Assembly: GCA_013399015.1 (NCBI GenBank)
Contig: VWZX01006241.1
Span: forward strand, 494,729 to 558,728
DNA from: Galbula dea
Lineage: Eukaryota; Chordata; Aves; Piciformes; Galbulidae
DNA length: 64,000 bases
Direction: 5' to 3'
In this document: positions 33,559-45,199 of the stretch, piece after piece
Layout of the letters: every line of letters starts with the position of its first letter
How positions within the stretch are numbered: position 1 is the first letter of the stretch
Notes under the pieces: generated by a model
Seen by the model: the letters and a program-made list of their open reading frames with translations, nothing else
The model's database searches: none
What the model was told of the DNA's origin: nothing
Made by a program: the position numbers and the translations under genes

Positions 33559-34710
33559 GCACAGGGGTATTTGCAAAATACTGTGAAGACTAAACCTTTG
33601 ATGCGAGACATGACTCATTGTTTACTGCTCTCCATGCTCTCTCTTCCCTTCTTCCCTTCAGGGAAGACTCAGAATAAAACACTGTAAAAGTTAGGGGGAA
33701 GGTAGACTGTATGCCCTATTTTTGAAGGTATAAGTGTCCATGACAGACCTGTAAACACAGTCCTGTAGGACTGAAAAATCATGGTTTGATTAAGATGTCA
33801 TAATCTTAAATTGGAAAAAATCATTTTAAGTGTATAAAGTGAGAAAATAACTGACATTAAATGTGGTACTATACATACAGTTCTACCCTAAGCAATGCCT
33901 ATTTCATTAATAGGAATTTTCACATTATTTTAAAATCCTTGAAGGGCTATCAACGTTAAGGCTGTCTGCAGTTCACCTTGCTTGAACAATGACACACACG
34001 CAGCTTGGTTTCCCAGTTCTTATGCAATTTTGCTGAATCTGATTTTGAAACACAGCAGGGAATTTTTTTAATGGGAAAAAGAACTGTTTTCAGAAAAGGA
34101 AAATTTGGAAATAACAGCTTCATCCTCAAGAAAAACAACCCCCACAGAGCCCAGAAACAAGTTGGCATTTCTTCTAACATGCACAGCTTACATGGCACAA
34201 GAACATGAAACTGTTATTAACCTTTTAGTTACAAAACAAAGCACAGTAATTTATGTAAACATAAACAGAAAAGTTGATTCCCTCCTCTGTTCAAGAGGAT
34301 TCAACTTGCATTGAGAAGTAACAGGTTTTTTTCCAAAGACTGGTAAGATACCCAATGCATTTTGGCTCACGTATGTTTTTGTGCTTTGGATGACTGAAAA
34401 ATACATGGCAAATTTCCAGAACTACAGCTCCTGAGTTTTAAAAGTCCTAAAACCTTTTTAAAACAAACTTGCAAACAGCAGAGCACATTGCCTTTAACTT
34501 CCAGAAGCCAATTCAGACACAAATAGATTTAAGAGATTTCCTGAATGAAAGATTGACATTTTCAACCCTCTTAGTCAGACAGCAAATCTGCATTATATTA
34601 ACCACAAAAAAGGTATTATTTACATCATGCAGCTCTAATTTTTATTTTCAATAAAAGATTTCACTAATACATATCAAAAAGTCATATGGCTACCACAAGA
34701 GGCTACCAGG

Positions 34711-35098
34711 AATCACAGAATCACAGAATGTTAGGAGTTGGAAGGGACCTCGAAAGATCATCTAGTCCAACCCCCCTGCCACAGCAGGATTCCCAAGTCC
34801 AGGTTACGCACAAGCACGTCCAGACGGGTTTGGAATATCTCCAGAGAAGGAGACTCCACAACCTCTCTGGGCAGTCTGTGCCAGTGCTCCAACACCTCAA
34901 CTTGGAAAAAAATTTTTCTTGTATTTCCATGGAACCTCCTATGCTTCAGCTTACAGTCATTGCCCCTTGTCCTGTCACTGGGCTCCACTGAGAAGAGCCT
35001 AACCCCATCCTCTTGACACCCATCTTTCACATATTTATAAGCATAAATGAGGTCACCCCTTAGTCTCCTCCTCTCCAAGCTAAAGAGACCCAGGACAT
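34711..35098 (-). mobile_element. CR1 LINE 3' fragment, left arm of a fold-back pair
   Basis: It starts with AATCACAGAATCACAGAATG (inverted tail) and TTAGGAGTTGGAAGGGACCT. On the minus strand a 106-codon frame at 34758-35078 reads MERRRLRGDLIYAYKYVKDG and ends in HWHRLPREVVESPSLEIFQT, the ORF2 C-terminus. 5' truncated at about 35098. Confidence 0.9.
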
Positions 35099-35130
35099 TA
35101 ATCTACAGTTCTACTAACAGACACTGTTTC

Positions 35131-35272
35131 AGTACTCCTTTTCTGGAGATATTCCAAACCCGTCTGGACACGCTTCTGTGTGACCTGGTCTAGGGAATCC
35201 TGCTGTGGCAGGGGGGTTGGACTAGATCTTTTGAGGTCCCTTCCAACTCCTAACATTCTGTGATTCTGTGAT
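35131..35272 (+). mobile_element. CR1 3' tail, right arm of a fold-back pair
   Basis: It contains CTGGAGATATTCCAAACCCG, CTGCTGTGGCAGGGGGGTTG and CTAACATTCTGTGATTCTGT. It is the same subtype as the element at 34711-35098 but in the opposite direction, only about 30 bp away. Confidence 0.9.
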
Positions 35273-35614
35273 ACTTTCACCATGATCTTATTAAAAAGGC
35301 TGTGTCTCCAGTAAATTTACATATTTCTTTTGTTATTTTGCATGAGAGGCAGCCATGGTATTTATCAGGTGCAATCAGTTCTGAGAACATCTGTAGCTAT
35401 TTGTGTCTTAGCAACTTGTGTCTTAGCAACAACAGTTGCTAGAGTAATCTGCTCAAAAAAAATTAAAAAGTATTGCATATTTTGACAATTTTTACTGGGG
35501 AAAAAACCAGTTTATATGATGGTGTTCAAGGCTCAGCTACTCAGTAAGAGCCACTGCTCTTAATTAAGCAGATTTACTAGACCACTTGCTTCACACAGCA
35601 TCAGTCCCGCTGGC

Positions 35615-36175
35615 AGAGGCAGTTGGGAGTACCAAAACACCCTACTGGGTCAGACAAATGGTCTGTCCAGCCCAGCCTTTTTCCAACAGCAGCAGCAAGA
35701 GACCAGCAGCAGGGAATGTGTGAGCCTGGCCATGCTCCACCACCCCCTGCATGCCTCTCCAGCAGCCACAAGCATGGAACTGCAGAAGCGACATCCCTGC
35801 CTCAGCCTCCAGCATCCCCAGACCGACCTACTTCCCACAAATCTGTCTGGTCCATCTCCGAACTGGCTGCTGTCAGCAGCTCCCACATCCACTCGTGCAA
35901 CTCACAACCTGCACAGAAAGAACTTCTCAGCTGTTGTACAGCAATTGGCTTCTGAGTGCCTTCAGTCTTTGTACAGCAGGACCGGGTGAGCAGCTCCACT
36001 TCGGCATGTCCCCTGCCTTCAGGATTCTGTATACTCTGATTACATTCCCTCTCCAAATCAGAATCCAGCTTTCAGCTTTTCTTCATAAGACACCTGCTCC
36101 ATCCCCTATGATCCCTCTTCCACCTCTCTCTAATTCCTCTTCAGATGCAGCAGAGTTGCACATAGTATATGAGAT
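35615..36175 (-). mobile_element. Ancient CR1/L3-like relic of the reptile type
   Basis: Plus-strand blocks CACCCTACTGGGTCAGACAA, GGTCTGTCCAGCCCAG, TGATTACATTCCCTCTCCAA and CTTCATAAGACACCTG resemble, in order, the inverted 3' region of CR1 families common in turtles and crocodilians. Those read 'actgggtcagaccaaaggtccatctagcccag...ctgatcatatccccc'. It is heavily diverged, so the call rests on ordered blocks rather than on a frame. The open frames here have no protein similarity that I recognise. Confidence 0.5.
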
Positions 36176-37609
36176 GTAGCTGCAACCACAGGTCTACTAC
36201 AGAGCAGTAAAAGAACACTTCTGCTGTTTTCAACACCCTTCCAAATGACAGCCAAGCAATCATTTCAATGAACCATCACTGCTCTCAGGTTCTCTTTCTG
36301 GAGTCATAACTTCCTGTTCCGAGTTCAGCCTTATTTAGATATAGTTTAGATTGCCTTTCCATAGATGAATTAACCCTAATTAAGGGAAAGCAATCTAAAT
36401 AATATTTATGTTAATTACCTTAACTTGTCATAAATTCACCTACACTGGAGTTGTTCTGTCACCATTTTGATCCCTCAGTTCGGTGATATCCCTCTGCCTT
36501 TGCTGTGGCTTTTTACGACTCAGAAGTTCAGGAACACCAGTAAACTTGGAGATTTCGCTGGTCATTCATTTCTCCAGATGACTGGTGAAAATGATGGATA
36601 AAACCAGTTTAAGTAAGCACCAACACTGAGGGTACTACAGCACTGTCTCCGGCCTTTGAAGTCCTGTCCTCTGCTCCCTGGGCTTGCTAATTAGGTTTGT
36701 CAGGAAAGACAGAGCAAGTAAGGGACAGCACATGTAAGACTGGGTGACAAAAAGGCTCAGATAAACCACCACTGCTACAAGATGATGGACAGACCTCTTG
36801 CACAGTCAGAATAAGAAAGATAACAAAACAAATGGAATATTGTGGTGGATGGCCACTCCAGATTCTGTCAAGTGACTGAAGACATCTTTAAACTGCTGAA
36901 GAAACCCAGTGATTGCAGACCACAGTTTGCAAGAGTGACTTTAACCATCCCAATGTTCACCATGGTGGTGTGAACAAAAGGTTTCTCAGTACATCACAGA
37001 ATTGTTTTATGTGGTGATGTGACATGGTAATAGTTCAAGATCCCAAGCAAAGTGAAGATGACAAGTAACAAAATAAATAGCCAGATTACACTTTTTTCAG
37101 GAGACTGATCTGATGGGTATGGTACCACAGGAGGACCTGAAGGAGCAATGCAAAGTCCAGGAGAGATGGCTGACCCTCAAGCACAGCTCCCGCCAAACAT
37201 AAGAGAATTGTACATCTCAACATGCAGGAAAATGAGTGGTGCAGAAGGAAGACAGCTTGGCTGGAGCAAACTTCTGACTAAACTCAAAAAAGAAGCATAT
37301 GGGACATCAAGCAAAGATCAGACACATATGAGGACTTCACAGGAAATGATGAAACATGCAGAGAGAAGCTTGGTTGGTTCAATCGTGGCAGGGGTTGCAA
37401 AGGGCAACAAGAAGGGCTTCTAGGACTCCTGTGAGCACACTGCCAGCAAAAGACCATGAAAACTGTTAGCTGGATGCTGACCAGCGCTGGCTATCAACTG
37501 ACAAGGACACAGGAAAGGCTAAGGTATTCAATGTCTTCCTTGCTTTAGGCTTTACTATGAAGCTCTGAGGCTTCCCAAAGAATTGTGCCTCATAGCAGAG
37601 CTTAGAAAA

Positions 37610-37614
37610 GAAAG
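37610..37614. repeat. Target site duplication, left copy (GAAAG)
   Basis: This 5 bp direct repeat borders the TG end of the 442 bp LTR-like insert. The partner is at 38057-38061. Confidence 0.6.
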
Positions 37615-38056
37615 TGCCAGCTGTCAGGGGCCCCAGCAAACATCCCCCCTCCTGGGGGTTTAGTTACCTGGGCAGAGGGCCAAGATAGTACAGCTGGTGA
37701 CCCTGGGGACAGCTTTTCCAGAAAGCTCTCCTGGAGGCTTTAGCAAAGGTCTCCACTCCCTGGCCTGGGAGCTGTTTTAATCTGCACCTCTCACCATTGG
37801 CACAAACCTCAGTTACAGACTTGACTTCTCAGCTTGACTGCAAAGCTGCCTCACTGCAGATCTGTCTGTCAACCTGGGCTCTTGCCTTAATACAGCTACC
37901 TGCCACCACCCAGCTTGCCCTGCTCACCTCGTGGGTCCTGAGAGACTGTACCCTTGCTTGTGAGGCCACTGCTGCTGCCTGCCTTGCTATCACACTTAGT
38001 ATCCCTTCCCTTATGGACTAGCGTGTCCCTGATGCTCCCAGACACTAACTGCTACA
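37615..38056 (+). mobile_element. Solo LTR with 5 bp target duplication (orientation not certain)
   Basis: A 442 bp segment starts TGCCAGCTGTCAGGGGCC and ends CACTAACTGCTACA (TG...CA). It is bordered by the direct repeat GAAAG at 37610-37614 and 38057-38061. It interrupts the surrounding old CR1, whose sequence continues on both sides. A 5 bp duplication suits ERVL-class elements. No open frame of note and no clear polyadenylation signal were seen, and strand is assigned by convention only. Confidence 0.65.
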
Positions 38057-38061
38057 GAAAG
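38057..38061. repeat. Target site duplication, right copy (GAAAG)
   Basis: This 5 bp direct repeat borders the CA end of the LTR-like insert. The partner is at 37610-37614. Confidence 0.6.
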
Positions 38062-39279
38062 ATGAAGGTGAAATGAGACTGCCTTAGGAAAACTGGACAC
38101 ATACAACTCCAGTAAGACCAAACACAATGGAGAAGAAGCTGCTTTCTATTATTTTTGAAAGGTCATATCAATCCAGGAGATGACTGATGACTGCAAAAGG
38201 TCAAATGTCACTTCAAGACAAGCAATAAGGGAGATACAGGCTAGTTAGATTTGCCTGTCTATAGGGCATTGTGAAACAAATTCACAGAGACCAGTCACAC
38301 ATGTGTTAAGGACAAGAAAGCAACTGGGAACAGGAAGCATAGATTCACCAAAGGCAAATGGTGCCTGGCCAACCTGACTGCCCTTTCAGATGAAATGATT
38401 TGCTCCAAGTTGTAAATAATCCATCTCATTTTAGTAATACAGTCCTTCAAGCATCCCTGCAGCCACCCTAGGCAGGTACAAATTATGAACAGACTACGTT
38501 GCAGATGAAAATCTGTCTGGACTACCAGGTTCAAAAGACTGTGATTACAGGTCTACAATCTAACTAGTGGCTGGTAGCAAAACGTTACCTACAAGAGCTG
38601 ATAGCAGACATAATATTAACATCTTCATGCTGACAGTGCAACAGTACAGAACACCCCTTAAAGAAAAAATTTTTAAAACCTGTGGATAAGATCAAACTTG
38701 GGGGTGGGGGTGATGTGTGCAGTCCAAAAGCCTGAAAGGCAGAACTGCAATTCAGATGGACTGTGATATGCTAGAAGAATGGGGTAGCAGGAACCTCGCA
38801 AGTGGGCAAGTGCTTTGTGCAGCCCTAGTGATGAAACAACTCTGTTTTGCAGGAAAGGAACTGTTGATCCTGGTGAATCAGAAGTTAAACCTGTGTCAGG
38901 TTTGAGTCCTGGCAAGCAATGAAAGCTTGTTTCATGTTATGCTAAAAAGATATTATAGAAAAAACACAACCAGATACATCTCAAGTCCCTAGAGAAAGAA
39001 GTAATGGTCAAATTGCAAGGAAACTAGCAGTTAATGTGAGGAAAAATGCATTCACTGCCCGAGCAGTCTGTCCTGAAGAGTTACCAACAGGGGCAGTAAG
39101 ATATCCACCCCCACGTATTTTCAAAATGCCAGTGGAAAAGATCCTGAACAACATATCTTCTGTGAGCAGGAGACTGAAGGAGGCCACCTCATGAGGTCCC
39201 CTCTGCAGTCTATATCAATGCTTTCACCAGCCTTCCACTGATAAGAGAACCTCTCCTCCAAACCTGAGAGAACTTAACT

Positions 39280-39540
39280 TCCTTAATATATCTTTGTCAA
39301 ATGTTTTATGAAAATTTGATAATACCTGTTGCTTTCCTCTACCCATGCACTTACAGCACTAACAAAGTGGAATTTCTCTTTAGAGAAGGTGTGCTGACTC
39401 TTTTCCAATGGACTGTATTTTCCTCTATGCAGTGATTTTGTCCTTTTAAGTGTATAATCTTATTGCTGCTAGAAGTTAGTCACCTGTACGGTGTTCTCAG
39501 GATGTCCTCTAGAGCCCACCTTTAGCAGTAACAGAGATAA
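39280..39540 (-). mobile_element. Ancient CR1/L3-like fragment
   Basis: Plus-strand blocks TCAAATGTTTTATGAAAATT, GAGAAGGTGTGCTGACTCTT and TGTACGGTGTTCTCAGGATG follow the order of the inverted RT region of old CR1 families ('gtgaaaccatgctgac...', 'ctgtaattcccaggatc'). It is strongly decayed and no frame survives. Confidence 0.45.
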
Positions 39541-40535
39541 GGAATTCACTGACCTTCTCTGATACAGCTTACCATCCCCAGGTGCCCATTCCACCACCTG
39601 TAGTCACTGAACAGTCCCACACAATCACTACTTGGATGCCTGCCCTTAACAGATTTAAGGAATGTGTTACTACAGGTTTGAGTCTCCTGCACAAGTTGTT
39701 CTTCAACTTCCTTTTCACCCTTTTTCATTCTCCTTTTACATTTCACCTGACATGCTACTGCCAGTTCAGTCATTACATAACTTTATATATTTAGCCCATA
39801 CAAAATATTTTCAGTTCAAGAGCATCCCAATATATTAACTTCTAAAATTCTAATCAACAATTCCTTTCTCCAGAAAATAAAATTGTGGTGACATAAACTT
39901 TAAACCTGTCCTACTTGAAACTTTTTATTATAGAGGAAGATGGCTTTTGCCCCCTGCATTCTTCCAAGTCTTCTTCTAAATGCAGAAAAGCATTCAGTAA
40001 CACAACAGGGACTACTACTCGCTATTGCAATTGGTGAGCCTCTGGGTTCATTCCCAAGTAGCAACACCACAAGGTTGCCAAACACGTGTTCAACTTTTGG
40101 CACGCACAGAAAAATCATTGGAAGGCCCTGTGAAGGAGCAGGATGACACATACTAAAGATATGGACAAAGTAAACACAGCTGGAAAGGTCTGACATTTCA
40201 ATAAGATAAAAAGCCTTGTTTGGGATTGTTCTTGATCGGCAGGGGTCTGCCAGACTATTTTACCAGACTCAGCCAAAAGGCAACTACATACATTAAAATG
40301 AGCGACAAACAGTCAACAGTGGTTGATGGAGAGCCATCAAAGCCATCAAGGGTATTTTGGTTGGATTTGGCTTTTGATTTGTTTGATTTTTGTTATTTGT
40401 TTAACTTACTGCATTTCCTGAGTTACAGCTTTCAAGGAGAAGAAAGAGGATGTGAGATAAAAGTTTTGAGACTTCAGGGTTCACACAACTGTGGTCACAA
40501 GAAGAGATTCAAATTTGCATCTGCACCCTCCTACA

Positions 40536-40557
40536 GTGTGTGTGTGTGTGTGTGTGT
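40536..40557 (+). repeat. (GT)11 microsatellite
   Basis: Eleven uninterrupted GT units in EYA3 intron 1. Likely polymorphic. Confidence 0.9.
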
Positions 40558-41849
40558 ATGGTTTTCTCTGGTCAATACTTAAAAAAATAAACAAAACAAA
40601 ACCAGCAAGAGAATAAATTACACCACTTCAAGCACCATGCAAACCAGGTCCTCTAACCTTGTGGTATGTTCAAGGGTTGCTTGTTTCCAGAAGGAGACAA
40701 ACAAGATCTAGAAGATATCTTCATTGCTATAAATACATTTTCTTCAGACTTCACCATTGAGAATTAATACCTAACCAAATAACAGAGCACTGTGTGTTCT
40801 GAAGTTTCTGATGATTGCAGAAAACACAGAAAACAAAATGACTGCAGGCAGATGAATGGCCAGGTCATTGTTTTACTAAGATACTTGTAATTAGTTGCGT
40901 TGTGGCAAGCAATAAATATTGTGCAGTTTAATTTTAGCTGACATCAGTTGCAAAGTGAACCACATTATGCAAATTACTGCAGTTTCAATCAAAGAGAGTC
41001 AAACCCACTAACCCATTATAACCCATATAACTCCATTAAGTTATAAGCAGTTTTATTTGACAACTGGGATGCTCAAGGAATACAGGCGTGACACATATTC
41101 ACAGCTCTGGGAAAGCAGGCTGCTGTGTCACCTGTGCCATCTCCAGGGAAGCCAGGGGCTAACAGGACCAAAGTTCCAACAGCACCAGCAGGATGACATA
41201 AGGCTTCAGGCTAAACAAGAGCCCACGGAATTATCTTCTTGCTTACCATATGTAACGGAGAATATCCAAGAAAGAACAGTCCACAGTATTTCCTGCTGCC
41301 TTTTAGCTCCAAAATCTGTCAACACCAAGAAATTCCCCAAAGGACTGTCATCTTTGACTTAGGCCTATTCCAGCTAATGGAGTCTGCCAAAGCTCTTCTG
41401 AACTAGTCCACATTTTGATTCCCTCACTAGAAAAGAAGCTGCATGACACACACTGCATTCTGGTACTAGGTTCAGCAAGAACTAACACTTTCAGCGAAGA
41501 CCAATTTTCTTTATAAGAGCATCCACAAAAAAGGTCATTTCATTCAGAGATTAGAGAAATCTACCCAACAACTTGGTGTACTTTTTTTTTCTTTAGCATA
41601 AAGTTAAATTCTTTAGGTGCTGGGAAGCTACTACACAGATCAGCAACTCAGAATTTTCAAACTACTTTTGCTATCTTATTTTAAAACACTGAGAGCAGTG
41701 GTATCATTGACTCATGGAGACTTTTGGCTTTCTTCAAGTCAGGCGTGAGTGAGCATATCTTTTTTTTCAAGCCAGAAGAATTAATTTTTCTTTGTATTCA
41801 GAACGGTCAGTGTAGCAGCAGGTTTGGCATGAGAGTTAATTACTGTATA

Positions 41850-41966
41850 GAAAAAAAAAACACAAAGAAACCAAGACCAAAAACAACAACCAAAAAAAAC
41901 CACCAAAAAAGCCCCCACGCCACAAAAACACAAACAAAAACACCACCACAGCAGAAAAAGAAGAAT
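41850..41966 (+). repeat. A/C-rich low-complexity tract, about 115 bp
   Basis: It begins with A10, then alternates A runs with CC/CAC steps (for example CAACAACCAAAAAAAACC and CACCAAAAAAGCCCCC). It is nearly free of T for over 100 bp and unlike the surrounding sequence. Confidence 0.8.
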
Positions 41967-44900
41967 TAAACCTCATGCGTCTTTATAGTTCTCCAGAATG
42001 CCACCCAAGTTAATGAAAAACAAAAATCAACAAACAACCCTGTTATCTTTGAGTTCCTTTATATTCTGGATGGACAGGAAATGGGGATTTAAAGTACACA
42101 GAATAATCAAGGCAAGATCTTCTGAAATTTCAAGAGCTATTATGAAGGCAGAAAAAAAAAAATCAGACAATTGAAAACAGGATCAAGCTTCTATGTTAAA
42201 CTTCAAAGCCTTGAACCAATGAGGCAGTTTTCTGTGCACATATTATCCCAAAGGGAATATGAGAACAACTATGCCTTTACCAAAAAGCTGTGTAGGAAAA
42301 TTTTGATAGGAAACCACTGACCAAGCCTACTTCAGAATACTTCCACGTGGTTTGGAAAACAGTTGCCACTTTCTTTTCTGCTTTGAAAAATAATTAATGA
42401 CCTATTTTTAAAAAATGATCCTTATTCTGAATATGCATTTTTCTACACAGATCATCTTAAATCAAACATATTTAAGGAAGAATTTCCTAACCTCTCTAAA
42501 ATAGAATAGGGCAAAAAAACTGTCACAGAAAAGACATCACTATGAGACTGATCTGTAAAATCTTCAAAACAGAACTACTTAACGACAGTATGGTATTTGC
42601 AGAAACAAAATACTGCCCAAGGGTTAAAGCTGCTACACACAATGTTATTTTTCAGTTGGTGACTCCCAGAGAAACAGCACTGTCAATATTCAAACACAAC
42701 GCAAACTTCAAGACTCAGAAGGAAGCTCTTGAGATGCGAGAATAGCTCTGCAGGTGGGTCTCAACTCAGGAGAGACCCACCTTCTGCAGAACTGAAGAAT
42801 GTTCAGTTGTGCCTGAAATTAGACAAGTCTTACATTTAACCCCAAAAATTTATTAAAGAGATGGAAAAAGTTCCAAATCAGCTTCCACTAAATACTCAAT
42901 TATTTCTCTAAACACAAAGCTTGTTTTCTAGTTAGATTGCCCAGTTATGTGGCTGATCAGTCTGGAAAAGACCGATCAGACTAACCACCTGGAAAAGACA
43001 AGAGAGCAGTGACTGGTGGGGATCAAAATGACACCAATACACTGAAGAGCTTGCTGTGACATCACCTTCACTAAAGCTTTGAAGGTGGCTGCAAGGAAGA
43101 AAGGATTTAAGAAACAAAGGAAGGAAGTTACTGCCTCAGGTACTGGAGTGCCTCCAGTCACAGCATCCACATGAACTATCCCTGAATCACCGCTAGAGGG
43201 GTGCCACCAGAAAGAATACCACCGAAGAGATGCTTGTTTTCCTCCCCTTTAACCAACTAAAGGAAGAACTTCCAGACAAATTAGGATGAAAGAAAGACAA
43301 TAAATTAAGGATAAGACAAAGTAAGAAAAAACTGAAAAAACCTTCCTCAATTTAGGACTAACCAGCATGTGCCACCAGTCATGGTTTAGGCAACACACTT
43401 GGGACTTGCTGCAAGAAAGAGATGATGCTGTCTGTAGGTGGGTTGTCTGCAGACACTTTTCAGTGTGACATCATACATAAAGCACCAGTTGTTAAATCCT
43501 GACATGATTCCATTTAAGGCCTCAAAGTTGCCTGTACACCTCCATCCTAATAATCACATTGTTTTGCAGACCCAGTACAAGTTTTTATAAACATCCATTT
43601 TCTAGAAGCACCTTTCAGGAAAAAAACAACAACAAAAAAAGAGCACAGACTTGCAGAGGGTAAAAAAATTAATACTAAGAATACAGGCATTGAGTTACTC
43701 ATATGCACGATGACCTATTGTCTGCTTCAAGCTTTGAATCGTTATGCATAACATGCGTTGCACACAGGAACACACTACTTGCTAGGCTTCTCATTCAATT
43801 ACAATATTTCAGTATCCAATTTTACGTTTAGTCATATATAACTACCCTTTGGTACATGCAGGTCAGGAAATTGTACATTCGTCTGCTGTGGAGGTACTCC
43901 AACCCATTAATACAAAACCTGGAAACCCCTTTAATAAAGTGTACTCTGACATATTCAGTTCAAAACCCATTCAGTATCTGGCACACAACAGGGCAAAGTT
44001 TTGAGAAGCTACAAATCCTTCTGAAGTCACTGATTACTAAGGAATTATTACAGCTATTGCATACATCTGTGATAGGCAAGTGACATTTTTTTAATCAAAT
44101 TTGTCACATGACCCAACAATACACAGTTGCCAAGGTGCTGAGGTCACATGGAATCACTGAGAGGGAGGTGAAAGCTGAAGGAAGACATTGCGCAGTAATT
44201 CTAATGGCTTGTAAACTGCAAGACCTTAACCTCAGCTATCTTTCAGACATAAAGCAGTGAGAATATACCTGTGCATCATTGTTTGTGTGGCAGAAACTGG
44301 CTTGCAGAACTGCACAAGTAAGAAGTATTGCAGCATGAGGTGACAAGAGAAAAAAACACAACAGATACAGTCTGACAGGTCAGCAGGTTTGCAAGTTGAG
44401 GAAGTCACTATCTTCATACATTTCGAAAAGCAGCATGTTGTAAAAACAGTGACTTGAACAAAGGCAATTCACATGCCTCTCAACAAAACCTATCTTATTC
44501 AGTACAATGAATTTAAGATAATCCACAACAGACAAAACTGAAGGAAACCAAACAGTAGAAGCAGATAATAATTGTACCAATCTTATCTTAATCAGTATGG
44601 TTGACTTTCAATTACCAGTTGCAAGTTACTATACTACATATTAAGTGCATTCTACAGAAGCAGCAGTAGAGCTAGTTCCATACCAAAAGCAAAGCCCACC
44701 AAGGCTTTTTAGTATGATGCTCCACCTGAATTACTACAGCTATACTGCATCAAGTACTAGCTCTAGACTGGAAACAAACTAGCCACACCATGTGCAGAAA
44801 CCAAACTACTAAGGCATGCTGTGCTTCAGCTGGCTCCGTATAAAGCTCCAGCAACATATAATGCTCCAGCACAGCATTCCCAGAATCAGCAACGTCCAGC

Positions 44901-45199
44901 AGAGCTGGACATCCAGAGATCCAATACAGCTCCTGAAGCCCAACTGACCGTGGTCCCGCCAAGCCCCAAAACATCCTCCTGGACTTGTATGCACAATCAC
45001 CAGCATGACCAACTAAACCCATCCAGGGCCTAAAAAGCGCAGATACGTTTAACCGTCTCCTTGCAAAGCCAACACAGTTTGAGCAGGGCAAACCTGAGCC
45101 GAGGCCACCTACTGCTGCTGCGAACAACTCATCCAGCCCTGTGCACATCCCCGGGCGAGTTCTTTTTCCCGCTACCCTCGCAAAAGCCAGTCCTCACTA

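Larger units (their letters stand above)
31971..34710. other. EYA3 intron 1, no gene feature
   Basis: Contains only the poly(A) and (CA)n tracts listed separately. Confidence 0.6.
36840..39215 (+). mobile_element. Old CR1 LINE, endonuclease-RT linker to 3' end, split by an LTR
   Basis: Ordered blocks match CR1 ORF2: TGGATGGCCACTCCAGATTC, AGGAGAGATGGCTGACCCTC, GGGCAACAAGAAGGGCTTCT and TCAATGTCTTCCTTGCTTTA. After the LTR come TTTGAAAGGTCATATCAATC, AAGCATAGATTCACCAAAGG, GCCAACCTGACTGCC, CTGTTGATCCTGGTGAATCA and GGAGGCCACCTCATGAGGTC. The reading frame is destroyed. A deletion or strong decay removes much of the RT core at 38400-38700. It lies in EYA3 intron 1, antisense. Confidence 0.75.
39541..45199. 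other. EYA3 intron 1, 5' part
   Basis: Apart from the (GT)n and A/C-rich tracts, no repeat or exon is recognised over 5.6 kb. The minus-strand frame at 44750-45148 sits at the edge of the CpG-rich zone and looks like a chance frame. Confidence 0.55.

Noticed and set aside
37148..37423. 91-codon plus-strand frame that might suggest a small gene
   Set aside because: It is decayed CR1 linker sequence (GDMAD...KGNKKGF corresponds to the CR1 'gacaacaagaagggctt' region).
44750..45148. 132-codon minus-strand frame just downstream of EYA3 exon 1
   Set aside because: It lies within intron 1 next to the CpG island, lacks homology that I recognise and has no acceptor in frame with the EYA3 chain.
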